Shown here piece after piece: positions 8,140-16,623 of a stretch of 64,000 nt of DNA; the stretch's first letter is position 1, and every line of letters starts with the position of its first letter. The DNA lies in the NCBI RefSeq assembly GCF_022606355.1, contig NZ_JAHHZQ010000004.1, forward strand, positions 372,001 through 436,000, in the 5' to 3' direction. The notes beneath the pieces are model-generated. The model did not search any database. It had not been told where the DNA came from and was given only the letters and a program-made list of their open reading frames with translations. The stretch comes from Leifsonia shinshuensis. GTDB taxonomy: Bacteria > Actinomycetota > Actinomycetes > Actinomycetales > Microbacteriaceae. The position numbers and the translations under genes are program-made.

Positions 8140-8574
8140 CGGGGTTGGGGCGTCGAGGAGGAGGTGGAGCGCCGCGCGGAAACGCTCGGCGTCGGCGGTG
8201 CCCAAGGGCGCGAGGAAGTCGGCCTCGGCGGCCGTGTAGGCGGCCAGCGCCCGGCGGAAGGCCGCGTGCCCCCCCGGGGCGACCTGGACGGCGTTGCGCC
8301 GCCGGTCCGCGGGGTCTGGCCGGCGGGTGACGGCCGCCTTGGCCTCGAGGGAATCGATGACGGCCACCATCGTGGTCTGGTCGACGCCGAGCAGGGCGGC
8401 CAGCGCCTGCTGCGACAGCGGCTCGTTCGCGATGAGCACGCGCAGCACTGCGTATTCGCGGCGATCCAGCCCGGTCGGGGCGAGGGCGTCGTCGGCCAAC
8501 CGTTGCAGTCGCAGGTGCACCTTCTTGACGAGGGTCCCGAGCGGCGCGTCGGTCGGAGGCGCGGAGCGGGTCAT
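8125..8574 (-). CDS. MarR-family transcriptional regulator
   Basis: 149 residues with a MarR-type winged helix: LDRREYAVLRVLIANEPLSQ, then the recognition region LAALLGVDQTTMVAVIDSLE and wing VTRRPDPADRRRNAVQ (DxRR-type motif). It probably represses the divergent isochorismatase-like gene and itself through a palindrome in the shared promoter. The start at 8574 is chosen because TATGAT lies 6 nt upstream on the minus strand (leaderless) and the longer start at 8601 would lie inside the operator. The ligand is unknown. Confidence 0.88.
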   Translation of the reverse strand: MTRSAPPTDAPLGTLVKKVHLRLQRLADDALAPTGLDRREYAVLRVLIANEPLSQQALAALLGVDQTTMVAVIDSLEAKAAVTRRPDPADRRRNAVQVAPGGHAAFRRALAAYTAAEADFLAPLGTADAERFRAALHLLLDAPTPPKGT

Positions 8575-8595
8575 GGCCCGATCATAGCGTGTGCA

Positions 8596-8618
8596 AATCA
8601 TCAGCTGAGCTGATTATT
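8596..8618. promoter_or_regulatory. Putative MarR operator
   Basis: An 11-bp inverted repeat around a central G: AATCATCAGCT and AGCTGATTATT (one mismatch between arms). It lies in the divergent promoter region, just upstream of the -10-like TATGAT of the MarR gene. Confidence 0.7.
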
Positions 8619-8670
8619 ATGGCTACGAACGTTCGCGGTCGTCGGACGCATCCCACCTCGAAGGAGCACC

Positions 8671-9237
8671 ATGAGCATCGAGCTCGAAGAGACCCCCGCC
8701 CTCGTCGTCATCGACCTGCAGACCGGCATCCTGGGCCACTCCATCGCGCACCCGATCGAGCAGATCGTCGCGAACTCCGCGCGGCTCGCCGCCGCCTTCC
8801 GCGCTGCCGGCCTCCCCGTCGTCCTGGTCAACGTCGAAGGCACGGCGCCCGGCCGCACCGAGCGCGGCAAGGCGTCGGGGCGCGTGGGAGCACGGACGCT
8901 GCCGCCGCAGGCGACCGAGCTGCTGCCCGAGCTCGATCGGCAGCCGGGCGACATCGTCGTGACGAAGCGCACGCTCGGTGCGTTCGGGTCGACCGACCTC
9001 GACGCGAAGCTGAGGGAGGTCGGTGCCACGCAGATCGTGCTGACCGGCGTCTCCACGACCTCCGGAGTCGAATCGACGGCACGCGCTGCCTTCGAGCTCG
9101 GGTATCACGTGGCGTTCGTCGTGGACGCGATGAGCGATGTCGCCGAGGCGCACGAGGCGTCGATCGCCTACCAGTTCCCCAAGCTGGGCGAGCTCGGCAC
9201 CACGGCCGAGGTGCTGGAGCTGCTGGCCGCCCGCTGA
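8671..9237 (+). CDS. Isochorismatase-like hydrolase lacking the usual Cys nucleophile
   Basis: 188 residues of the isochorismatase-like fold. The catalytic Asp (VVIDLQTGI) and Lys (VVTKRTLGAF) are present, but at the normal GVxTxxCVExT motif it reads GVSTTSGVEST, with Gly at the Cys position. Isochorismatases proper also lack this Cys, whereas nicotinamidase-type amidohydrolases need it, so an amidase role is unlikely. AAGGAG ribosome-binding site before ATG. Divergent from the MarR regulator, with which it probably forms a ligand-responsive pair. Confidence 0.85.
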   Translation: MSIELEETPALVVIDLQTGILGHSIAHPIEQIVANSARLAAAFRAAGLPVVLVNVEGTAPGRTERGKASGRVGARTLPPQATELLPELDRQPGDIVVTKRTLGAFGSTDLDAKLREVGATQIVLTGVSTTSGVESTARAAFELGYHVAFVVDAMSDVAEAHEASIAYQFPKLGELGTTAEVLELLAAR

Positions 9238-9271
9238 ACGGGGTGCCGTCGCGGCGCGCTACAGTTCCGAT

Positions 9272-9883
9272 ATGGATGTGCGCACGGCGACGACGGCCGA
9301 TGTGGAGGCCGTCACCGCGACGCTGGCCCTGGCGTTCCGCGATGACCCGGTGTGGGGCCCCGCCCTGATCGCTGCCGACGGCCGCACCGAGCATCTGCTG
9401 CCGTTCTGGCGACCCTACGTGGAGGGTGCCGTCGCCCACGGCACCCTGTTTCTGAGCGACGGTCCGGCGGGGGAGGCCGCGTCGGTCGCGGTCTGGGTCC
9501 CGCCCGGGGCCGACGAGTTGACGCCCGAACAGGAACACCAGCTCGACGTGCTGATGGCGGACGTGCTGTCCCCCGAACGGTTCGCCGCCTACGAGCGGCT
9601 GTTGACCCTGTTCGAGGGGGCACGCCCGCGCGAGCGCCCGCACATGTACCTGAGCCTGCTCGCCACCCACCCCGACCACCGCGGCCGCGGCATCGGGCAG
9701 CAGCTGCTCGCACAGAACCTCGCGCGCTTCGACGCCGGCGGCCTCCCCGCCTATCTGGAGTCGACCAACCCGGCCAACGACCACCGCTACGAGCGCGCAG
9801 GGTTCCTGCCGATCGGCCGCTTCCACGCGGTGCTCGACGACGCTGCGGTGACGACGATGTGGCGGGAGCCGGCCGGAGCCTGA
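9272..9883 (+). CDS. GNAT-family N-acetyltransferase
   Basis: 203 residues. Motif A of the acetyl-CoA site is clear: ATHPDHRGRGIGQQLL, preceded by the beta4 strand MYLSL and followed by PAYLESTNPANDHRYERAGF, a form common in uncharacterised actinobacterial GNATs. The start at 9272 is supported by TACAGT exactly 6 nt upstream and no Shine-Dalgarno, so a leaderless transcript. The acceptor substrate is unknown. Confidence 0.88.
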   Translation: MDVRTATTADVEAVTATLALAFRDDPVWGPALIAADGRTEHLLPFWRPYVEGAVAHGTLFLSDGPAGEAASVAVWVPPGADELTPEQEHQLDVLMADVLSPERFAAYERLLTLFEGARPRERPHMYLSLLATHPDHRGRGIGQQLLAQNLARFDAGGLPAYLESTNPANDHRYERAGFLPIGRFHAVLDDAAVTTMWREPAGA

Positions 9884-10006
9884 AGCGGCCGGGGACGCAC
9901 GATCCGTGCCGAGGCAGAACGGGTCTTGACGGTGACCTCCCCTCTGCGGGAATCTCGGCGGTAACGGCACGGCCGTCGGGCGTGCGGAACCCGAGGAGAC
10001 CACGCC

Positions 10007-11878
10007 ATGAAGCAGAACGACCCGACCTCGTCGGTCGCCGACGCCAACGCCGCGCTGATCGGAACGCTGCCGTTCGGCGACGCTACCGATTTCGACGACG
10101 CCGATCGCGGGTTCCTCGGCACCCTCGCCGACCCGGTGATCCGCGACGACGACGGCGACACGGTCTGGGACGCGTCGGCGTACGACTTCATCGACGGCGA
10201 CGCACCCGCCTCCGTCAATCCGAGCCTGTGGCGGCAGTCGATGCTGGTCGCCAAGCACGGGCTCTTCGAGGTCGTGGAGGGGATCTACCAGGCGCGCGGA
10301 CTCGACCTCTCCGTCATGTCGTTCATCGAGACCGACAACGGCGTCATCGTGGTCGACCCGCTCATCTCGCGGGAGACGGCGGCGGCGGGGCTCGCGCTCT
10401 ACCGCGAGCACCGCGGCGACCGCCCGGTGGTCGCGGTCATCTTCAGCCACAGCCACATCGACCACTTCGGCGGCGTGCTCGGCGTGGTGGAGGGCGCCGA
10501 CCTGGAGGCCAGGCGGGTGCAGATCGTGGCGCCGCACGGTTTCCTTGAGCACTCGATCGCCGAGAACGTCTACGCGGGAACGGCCATGGCGCGGCGCGCC
10601 GGCTACATGTACGGTGCCGCGCTCGCACGCGGACCCCGGGGCCAGGTCGGCGCCGGTCTCGGTCAGACCACGTCCACCGGCGAGGCCGGCATCCTGGTGC
10701 CGACGATCGATGTGAAGGAGACGGGCGAGCGGCACACGTTCGACGGGGTCGAGGTCGAGTTCCAGCTCGCGCCGGGAACGGAGGCGCCGTCGGAGATGCA
10801 CTTCCACATCCCGCGGTACCGCGCGCTGTGCATGGCCGAGAACGCCACCCACAACCTCCACAACCTGCTGACGCTGCGCGGCGCGCTGGTGCGCGACCCG
10901 CACGTGTGGTCGCAGTACCTCACCGAGGCGATCGAACGCTACGGCGACTCGTCCGACGTGCTGTTCGCCTCGCACCACTGGCCGACCTGGGGCGCCGAGC
11001 GCATCCGGCACTTCCTCGGCGTCCAGCGCGACCTCTACGGCTACCTGCACGACCAGACCCTGCGCTACATCAACCAGGGCTGCACCGGTGCCGAGATCGC
11101 GGAGCTCTTCGAACTGCCTCCCGCGCTCGTCGCCGAGTGGAGCACGCACGGCTACTACGGTTCGGTCTCGCACAACGTCAAGGCGATCTACCAGCGCTAC
11201 ATGGGCTGGTTCGACGGCAACCCCGCGCGGCTCTGGCCGCACCCGCCGAAGGCGCAGGCCGAGCGCTACGTCGCGGCGATCGGCGGCGTGGAGCGCGTGG
11301 TCGAACTCGCGCAGCAGGCGTACGACGACGGCGACTTCCGCTGGGCGGCGACGCTGCTCGACCACGCGGTGTTCGCCGATCCGGAGGATGCCGCGGCGAA
11401 GGCGCTCTACGCCGACACGCTGGAGCAGCTCGCGTACGGGTCGGAGAACGGCACCTGGCGCAACTTCTTCCTGTCGGGAGCCACCGAACTGCGGGAGGGG
11501 AACTTCGGAACGCCGACGACCGCCAACGCGCCGGCCATCCTCATCCAGCTCTCGCCGGAGCAGCTGTTCGACGCGGTAGCGATCACCGTCGACGGGCCGA
11601 AGGCCTGGGACCTCGACCTCGCATTCGACATCACCCTGACCGACCTCGGCCGCAGCTTCCACCTGACGCTGCGCAACGGCGTGCTCATCTACGTCGAACG
11701 CGAGCCGTCCGGCGACGCACCCCTGCACATCACCCTCAGCAAGCCGCGGCTGCTGACGCTCGTCGGCGGTGACACGACCTCCGACGGACTGACGGTCGAG
11801 GGCGACCTGGGCGTGCTGACGCAGCTGACCGACGTGCTCGACCGCGGTGACCCGGACTTCGACATCGTGACGCCATGA
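10007..11878 (+). CDS. Alkyl sulfatase, metallo-beta-lactamase fold (SdsA1-like)
   Basis: 623 residues, normal for type III linear alkylsulfatases, which hydrolyse esters such as dodecyl sulfate to alcohol and sulfate. The metal-binding motif SHSHIDHFGG is at about residues 146-155, with further ligands in MAENATHNLHNLLTLRG. A dimerisation domain and a C-terminal SCP2-like domain (from about residue 495) follow. No signal peptide is seen. GGAG ribosome-binding site before ATG. It is one of two sulfatases in the window; the other is at 33.3 kb. Confidence 0.92.
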   Translation: MKQNDPTSSVADANAALIGTLPFGDATDFDDADRGFLGTLADPVIRDDDGDTVWDASAYDFIDGDAPASVNPSLWRQSMLVAKHGLFEVVEGIYQARGLDLSVMSFIETDNGVIVVDPLISRETAAAGLALYREHRGDRPVVAVIFSHSHIDHFGGVLGVVEGADLEARRVQIVAPHGFLEHSIAENVYAGTAMARRAGYMYGAALARGPRGQVGAGLGQTTSTGEAGILVPTIDVKETGERHTFDGVEVEFQLAPGTEAPSEMHFHIPRYRALCMAENATHNLHNLLTLRGALVRDPHVWSQYLTEAIERYGDSSDVLFASHHWPTWGAERIRHFLGVQRDLYGYLHDQTLRYINQGCTGAEIAELFELPPALVAEWSTHGYYGSVSHNVKAIYQRYMGWFDGNPARLWPHPPKAQAERYVAAIGGVERVVELAQQAYDDGDFRWAATLLDHAVFADPEDAAAKALYADTLEQLAYGSENGTWRNFFLSGATELREGNFGTPTTANAPAILIQLSPEQLFDAVAITVDGPKAWDLDLAFDITLTDLGRSFHLTLRNGVLIYVEREPSGDAPLHITLSKPRLLTLVGGDTTSDGLTVEGDLGVLTQLTDVLDRGDPDFDIVTP

Positions 11879-11941
11879 CGGGCGTGACGCCGTCCGCACC
11901 TTCCCACCCTGCGGCGCCGCCTGCGCCCCCGTCACCGGCCC

Positions 11942-12425
11942 TCAGCGCACCTGCGCGGTGACGCACGCGGCGACGTCGGCATCCATGCGCCCCTGCTGCC
12001 ATCCGCTCACGAAGTCGGCGTGCCCGGTCACCGGCGGCCCCTGGGTCTGCGGCCCGGTCGAGAGGGTGATCCCTGCGCCGCTGCTCGTCGGACAGGTGAT
12101 GTGCAGCACCAGCTGCGGGATGTGGACCGGGTGGGAGGGCGGGCATCCCACGGTCGTGGCGTAAACCGCTCCCGAGCGATCGCGGCCGTCCATCGTGTGC
12201 CCGTCCCCGTAGTCCGGGAAGGTGATGACCAGCCGAAGCTGCGAACCGCCGGGCAGTCGTGCGGGAGGTCGGCCCGGCCGGGGGCCGGGTCGCCGGTGCT
12301 GACGAGGCGACGGCCGCGGCCGTCGCGGCAGCGGTGCCGGCGACGAGCCGCAGCGCGGCACCGAACGCCATCGTCAGTCCGGTGGGCGAGCGCAGCCTCG
12401 CGGAAGAACGCAGTGAGAAGCCCAT
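11942..12425 (-). pseudogene. Exported protein of unknown function, apparently frameshifted
   Basis: Reading from ATG 12425 (or 12371) gives a signal-peptide-like N-terminus (LRLVAGTAAATAAAVASSAP). At about 12255-12280 the protein-like sequence moves to another frame: GSQLRLVITFPDYGDGHT and on to the stop at 11942, containing Cys pairs (VGCPPSHP, HITCPTSS) typical of secreted proteins. The switch falls at a C/G run, so a real 1-nt indel or a sequencing error would both explain it. Alone, neither frame makes a sensible protein. Confidence 0.5.
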
Positions 12426-12468
12426 GCCTCATCCGGCCTCCTGCGGGTTCGGGCCGTGAGAGCGGAAT

Positions 12469-12493
12469 GTAAAGAAACGGTAAGGCGGCAAGG
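12469..12493 (+). promoter_or_regulatory. Possible OmpR-type direct repeats upstream of the two-component genes
   Basis: GTAAAG (12469) and GTAAGG (12480) are spaced 11 bp apart, one helical turn, with a further GCAAGG at 12488. OmpR-family regulators often bind such repeats; autoregulation is inferred. Confidence 0.35.
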
Positions 12494-12534
12494 AAACGGC
12501 GCGGCATCGGTCGCCGAGCAGTCAAGATGGACGG

Positions 12535-13221
12535 GTGGGCGAAGAGAGAGGTCTGGTGCTCGTCGTGGAGGACGAGGCCGCGATCGTGGAACTCGAACGG
12601 TTGTACCTCTCCGGCGCGGGCTTCGGCGTGCACGTCGAGACCGACGGCCGCCAGGCGCTGGCCGCGGTGGACCGGCTGCGGCCGGTCGCGATCGTGCTCG
12701 ACGTCGGCATCCCGGGACTCGACGGCATCGAGGTGTGCCGCACGCTGCGGGCCAGGGACGACTGGACGCCCGTCATCTTCGTGACCGCGCGCGACGACGA
12801 GATCGACCGCATCCTCGGCCTCGAGCTCGGCGCCGACGACTACCTCACCAAACCGTTCTCGCCGCGCGAGCTGGTCGCCCGCATCAAGGGGATGGTGCGC
12901 AGGGCGGCCGGGCCGGTCGCGTTCCCGACGCGCACGGTCGGCGGTGTGCGCCTCGACGGTGCGCGGCGCAGAGTGGAGACCGCTGCCGGCCGGGTTGAGC
13001 TCACCGCGACCGAGTTCGACCTCCTCGACCGGCTGATGAGCCAGCCGGGACGCGTCTTCACGCGTGAACAGTTGCTCTCGTCGGTGTGGGGCGTCGCCGA
13101 CTACAGCAGCAGCCGTACCGTGGACGTGCACATCGCCCAGCTGCGGGTCAAACTCGGCGACGCCGCCGGGATCGTCCGTACGGTGCGCGGGGTCGGCTAC
13201 AGCGTCGCGGACGAGGCGTGA
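12535..13221 (+). CDS. OmpR-family response regulator
   Basis: 228 residues. Receiver domain with acidic pair E12-D13, phosphoacceptor D56 (IVLDVGIPGLDG) and conserved Lys in LTKPF; C-terminal winged helix (VELTATEFDLLDRLMSQPGRVFT split over residues ~145-170, ending RTVRGVGYSV). GTG start with CAAGAT 6 nt upstream. The stop overlaps the GTG of the partner kinase by 4 nt. It probably controls envelope-related genes, possibly including the membrane protein gene downstream. Confidence 0.93.
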   Translation: MGEERGLVLVVEDEAAIVELERLYLSGAGFGVHVETDGRQALAAVDRLRPVAIVLDVGIPGLDGIEVCRTLRARDDWTPVIFVTARDDEIDRILGLELGADDYLTKPFSPRELVARIKGMVRRAAGPVAFPTRTVGGVRLDGARRRVETAAGRVELTATEFDLLDRLMSQPGRVFTREQLLSSVWGVADYSSSRTVDVHIAQLRVKLGDAAGIVRTVRGVGYSVADEA

Positions 13222-14588
13222 CCGGCGCGGCGCCGCGGCGGCGGCTCCTCGGCTCGCTGAGCAGTCGATTCGTGCTGGTGACGTTCGCGGTGGCGCTGAT
13301 CGCCGTCCTGGTGACGGCGCTGGTGGCGGTGCAGGTGGTGCAGACCGTCGAGGAGGGCCAGGCCCGGCAGCAGCTCAAGACACAGGCCGCGGCGCTCATC
13401 TCCTCCGGCCGGGCGAGCGCCGGGCGGCTCGCGGCGGTCGGCGACCGGTTCGCGGTGGTGTCGCCCGACGGCACCGTGACCGGCGCCGCCCGCGCCTTCG
13501 TGGGGCCGAAGGTGGTGCGAGATCTGAAGGCCGGCCGGACGGTCTCCACCACGACCACGGTGAACGGCAAGGACGCCGTGCTCGTCGGCATCCCGGGAGG
13601 GGACGGCGGAGGCATCGTCGGCGTGCGCAAGGTCGCCGACATCGCCGCGGGAGACTCCGAGCTGCTGCGCGGCATCCTGCTCGCCCTGGTGATCGGCCTG
13701 GTCGTCGCGACGGCCGCCGGCGTGCTGCTCGCGCGCCTCCTCGGCCGTCCGCTGCAGCGCCTGGCCGACGGTGCGCGGGCGCTCGCGGGAGGCCGCAGGC
13801 GCGTCCCGATCGAGGCGCAGCCGGTCGCCGAGATCGAGGACATCGCGCAGGCGCTGCGCACACTCGACACGGCGCTGGCGACGAGCGAAGACCGGCAGCG
13901 GGAGTTCCTGCTGTCGGTCTCCCACGAGATCCGCACGCCGCTCACCGCGATCCGCGGCTACGCGGAGGCGCTGGCCGACGGCGTCATCCCGCCCGACGGC
14001 GTCGCGGAGGCCGGCCGGACGCTGTCGGCCGAGTCGGAGCGGCTCAGGCGTTTCGTCGACGACCTGCTCGAGCTGGCGCGGCTGGAAGCGGACGAGTTCA
14101 CGATCGCACCGCAGCGGTTCGACGCGCGCGACACCGTCGCGGCGGTCCTGCGCGCGTGGTCGGGAGCGAGCGGGGGCGCCGGGGTCGTGCTGCGCGCGTC
14201 GCTGCCGCCCGAGCCGCTCGGGGTCGAGACCGATGAAATGCGGCTGCGGCAGATCCTCGACGGGCTGGTCGAGAACGCCCTGCGCGTCGCGCCCGCCGGC
14301 TCGGAGATCGTGGTCACCGGGCGCATCCTGCCCGGCCGGGTGGAGGTGTCGGTGCGCGACCGGGGGCCGGGACTGAGTGCAGAGGACGCCCCGGTGGCCT
14401 TCGACCGCGGCGCCCTGCACGCGCGCTATCGCGGCGCCCGACCGGTGGGCACGGGGCTCGGGCTCTCGATCGCGCACACGCTCGCCGGCCGGCTCGGAGC
14501 GACCATCGATGCCGCGCCGGCGGACGGCGGAGGCGCGGTGTTCCGGGTGACTTTACGTTCCTCTGACACTCCCCGGGCGGCCTCCTGA
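13218..14588 (+). CDS. Sensor histidine kinase
   Basis: 456 residues. TM1 (FVLVTFAVALIAVLVTAL), an extracytoplasmic sensor segment of ~110 residues, TM2 (LLALVIGLVVATAAGVLLA), HAMP, HisKA with H236 in SVSHEIRTPLTAIRGY, and an ATPase domain with N box VENALRVAP, G1 DRGPGLS and G2 GTGLGLSIA. GTG overlaps the regulator's TGA (GTGA), so the proteins are coupled one to one. The signal is unknown. Confidence 0.93.
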   Translation: MTGAAPRRRLLGSLSSRFVLVTFAVALIAVLVTALVAVQVVQTVEEGQARQQLKTQAAALISSGRASAGRLAAVGDRFAVVSPDGTVTGAARAFVGPKVVRDLKAGRTVSTTTTVNGKDAVLVGIPGGDGGGIVGVRKVADIAAGDSELLRGILLALVIGLVVATAAGVLLARLLGRPLQRLADGARALAGGRRRVPIEAQPVAEIEDIAQALRTLDTALATSEDRQREFLLSVSHEIRTPLTAIRGYAEALADGVIPPDGVAEAGRTLSAESERLRRFVDDLLELARLEADEFTIAPQRFDARDTVAAVLRAWSGASGGAGVVLRASLPPEPLGVETDEMRLRQILDGLVENALRVAPAGSEIVVTGRILPGRVEVSVRDRGPGLSAEDAPVAFDRGALHARYRGARPVGTGLGLSIAHTLAGRLGATIDAAPADGGGAVFRVTLRSSDTPRAAS

Positions 14589-14611
14589 TCTGCCGCCGGC
14601 AGGGTGGAGGC

Positions 14612-15322
14612 ATGGACACGAACGAGCCGCGCGGGCACGACGACCCCGGCGCCGACCAGAACGCCCAGGACGTCCAGGGCGCCCGGCGCGATCAGCCGAC
14701 GACGCCGCTTCCGTGGTGGCAGGAGGGGCACGGCGGCGAGCAGGAGCACCCGACGGCTCCACTGCCCTGGCTGGAGGGGCAGCAGCCGGCGACGGCCCCG
14801 GGAATGGCTGTCACGGACAGCATGAAAGCCGGGGAGCCGCTCTCGCGTCCGTCGTTCCTGCGCCGTCACGCGCTGGGCATCGGTGTGGCAGCCGCGGTCG
14901 TCGCCGTCGTCGTCGTGGCGGGCGGGACCGCCTGGGGCGTCGCCGCCGCGGTCGCCGGCGGAGACACGGCGGTGCCAGCCGCCATGAACTCGGCGATGCA
15001 CGCGAAGAAGGGCGCCCCCAGCACGGGCGCGCGCGCCAAGGGCGCCGTCGGCACGGTGACCGCGATCTCCGGCGGCACCTGGACGATGCAGTCGGCCGCA
15101 GGCGCGACGATCACCGTGAAGATCGGCTCGTCGACGATCTACGGCACGGCGAAGAAGCCGACCGACGCCTCCTCGTTCGCCGTCGGCGATCGCGTCGGCG
15201 TTCTCGGCGCCCGCAGCGGCGACACGGTGACCGCGACCCGCATCGTCCACCTCGCCGCAGCGAAGCACGCGGGCGCCGGCGCACGCTCCGGACCCACGGG
15301 CACTCCCACCGCCACCACCTGA
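14612..15322 (+). CDS. Membrane-anchored protein with extracytoplasmic DUF5666-like domain
   Basis: 236 residues. A disordered cytoplasmic N-terminus with two similar short motifs (TPLPWWQ, APLPWLE) precedes one TM helix (residues ~89-112). The outside part contains a small beta domain (GTVTAISGGTWTMQSAAGA to RVGVLGARSGDTVTATRI) resembling DUF5666-type OB folds. It lies 23 nt after the histidine kinase and is likely in the same operon, perhaps as an output or accessory of that system. The function is unknown. Confidence 0.75.
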   Translation: MDTNEPRGHDDPGADQNAQDVQGARRDQPTTPLPWWQEGHGGEQEHPTAPLPWLEGQQPATAPGMAVTDSMKAGEPLSRPSFLRRHALGIGVAAAVVAVVVVAGGTAWGVAAAVAGGDTAVPAAMNSAMHAKKGAPSTGARAKGAVGTVTAISGGTWTMQSAAGATITVKIGSSTIYGTAKKPTDASSFAVGDRVGVLGARSGDTVTATRIVHLAAAKHAGAGARSGPTGTPTATT

Positions 15323-15324
15323 TC

Positions 15325-15386
15325 CGCGAAGGGCACATTGTTGTCCCTTGCGGCCTCCGAAAGTGACAACGACGTGCCCCTCGGCG
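15325..15386. repeat. Palindromic intergenic repeat, family B (copy 1)
   Basis: Arms CGAAGGGCACATTGTTGTC and GACAACGACGTGCCCCTCG pair with a few mismatches. It sits between converging genes. Copies at 20876 and 50793 share the GTTGTC inner stem. Probable bidirectional terminator. Confidence 0.75.
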
Positions 15387-15393
15387 GTCCCCG

Positions 15394-16623
15394 TCAGCCG
15401 CAGAGGGAGACGCCGGCAGAGGTCAGCACGACCGAGCGGTTCTGCTCGGCGAGGGCATCCGAGTAGGCGCCGGAGGCGTCGGTCTCGCTCTTCCAGCCGC
15501 ACCACTCGTAGCCGACGCCCGCGGTCGCGAGCTTCGCGTCCGGCACGCCGAGCGCTACGAGTGCGGCCTTCACCGCGTTCGCGCGGCGCAGCGACAGCGC
15601 GGTGTCCGCCGTGTTATTCGTCGCCTGGTCCTTGGAGGCCGTCCCGGTGATCGTGATGACGCCGCTGTTCTGCTCGATCGACGGCGCGAGCGAGGCGAGC
15701 AGCTGCTGCGCCGATGCCGCGTCGGCGAACGTGGCCGTGTCCTTCACGAAGCGCAGGTCGGCGTTGCGGATGACGACCGGGTGCGACCAGTCGGTCTTCG
15801 TGCTCACGGCCTCCACCGGTACAGGCGTCACTGTCGGCAACCCGGCCTCTGCACCTCCGGAGGCCGGCTCGGGCAGCAAGGACAGTGTCCCGCCGGCCGC
15901 CTTGATCACGGCGGTCCAGATCGCGGTGAGGTTGCTGCGCGCCGGAACGGTCAGCGGCTGCTGGGCGCCCGCGGTGTCGCCCATGCCCGACCAGTAGACG
16001 GTCACGCCCTTCAGATCCGTCGGCAGGAGCCCGCGCGACCGCAGGTCGGAGACGACCTGGGCCGGGTCGGCGTAGAGCAGGCCGCTGCCGGCGAAATCGA
16101 GCGGGTCAGCGGTCTGGAGGCCGCTGCCGAACACGAGAACGCCGAGCGGGTTCGAGCCGAGGTCGCGCGCGGCCTGGTCGATCGCTCCGAGGAAGTCGAC
16201 CTGCGGCGACGCCGCCTTGAGGCCGGCGAGGTACGACGTGATCTGGGTGAGCTTGGTGCGCTGGTCGTTCTGGCAGACGATGGCGTCCTGCGCGCTCGAC
16301 CCGATGGAGGTCGTTCCCATGGTCTGCGGGGTGCCGGACGGGATGACCACCGTCACGCTGCCGTTGCTCTCGCCCGCCGCCTTCAGCTGCGCGGTCGCGC
16401 TGGCCGGGACCGTGATGGCCGGCGCGTTGGCGGTGCTTCCGGCGACGACGCCGAGGTTGCGTTTGTGCGACTGGTCGCAGGCCTGGCCGGTGGCGGTCGC
16501 CGAGGTGCAGGCCGTCAATCCGGCGGCAGCGACCAGCACGGCGGCGGCAGCGGTCAGCGTGCGCCGGCCGACCGAGCGCACGCGCGCGCCGCCGCGGCGC
16601 GGCGGTCTCGCGACGCCGATCAA
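15394..16623 (-). CDS. Lipoprotein with C-terminal OmpA-like domain
   Basis: 409 residues. Basic N-terminus, hydrophobic stretch and lipobox LTAC (C39) predict a membrane lipoprotein. A central alpha/beta domain resembling a Rossmann or vWA-type fold (residues ~55-250) is followed by an OmpA-like peptidoglycan-binding domain (ADLRFVKDTATFADAAS, then LSLRRANAVKAALVALGVP). TTG start overlapping the upstream stop (TTGA) indicates coupling to the 4-TM protein gene. Last gene of a four-gene operon. It could link a membrane complex to the cell wall. Confidence 0.8.
   Translation of the reverse strand: MIGVARPPRRGGARVRSVGRRTLTAAAAVLVAAAGLTACTSATATGQACDQSHKRNLGVVAGSTANAPAITVPASATAQLKAAGESNGSVTVVIPSGTPQTMGTTSIGSSAQDAIVCQNDQRTKLTQITSYLAGLKAASPQVDFLGAIDQAARDLGSNPLGVLVFGSGLQTADPLDFAGSGLLYADPAQVVSDLRSRGLLPTDLKGVTVYWSGMGDTAGAQQPLTVPARSNLTAIWTAVIKAAGGTLSLLPEPASGGAEAGLPTVTPVPVEAVSTKTDWSHPVVIRNADLRFVKDTATFADAASAQQLLASLAPSIEQNSGVITITGTASKDQATNNTADTALSLRRANAVKAALVALGVPDAKLATAGVGYEWCGWKSETDASGAYSDALAEQNRSVVLTSAGVSLCG

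Noticed and set aside
8828-11935. 1035-codon minus-strand open frame
   Set aside because: Antisense to the isochorismatase-like, GNAT and alkylsulfatase genes; composition is that of a high-GC shadow.
15325-15386. Palindromes as transposon or MITE ends
   Set aside because: No transposase and no clear target-site duplication seen; position after gene ends fits terminators better, though mobility is not excluded.
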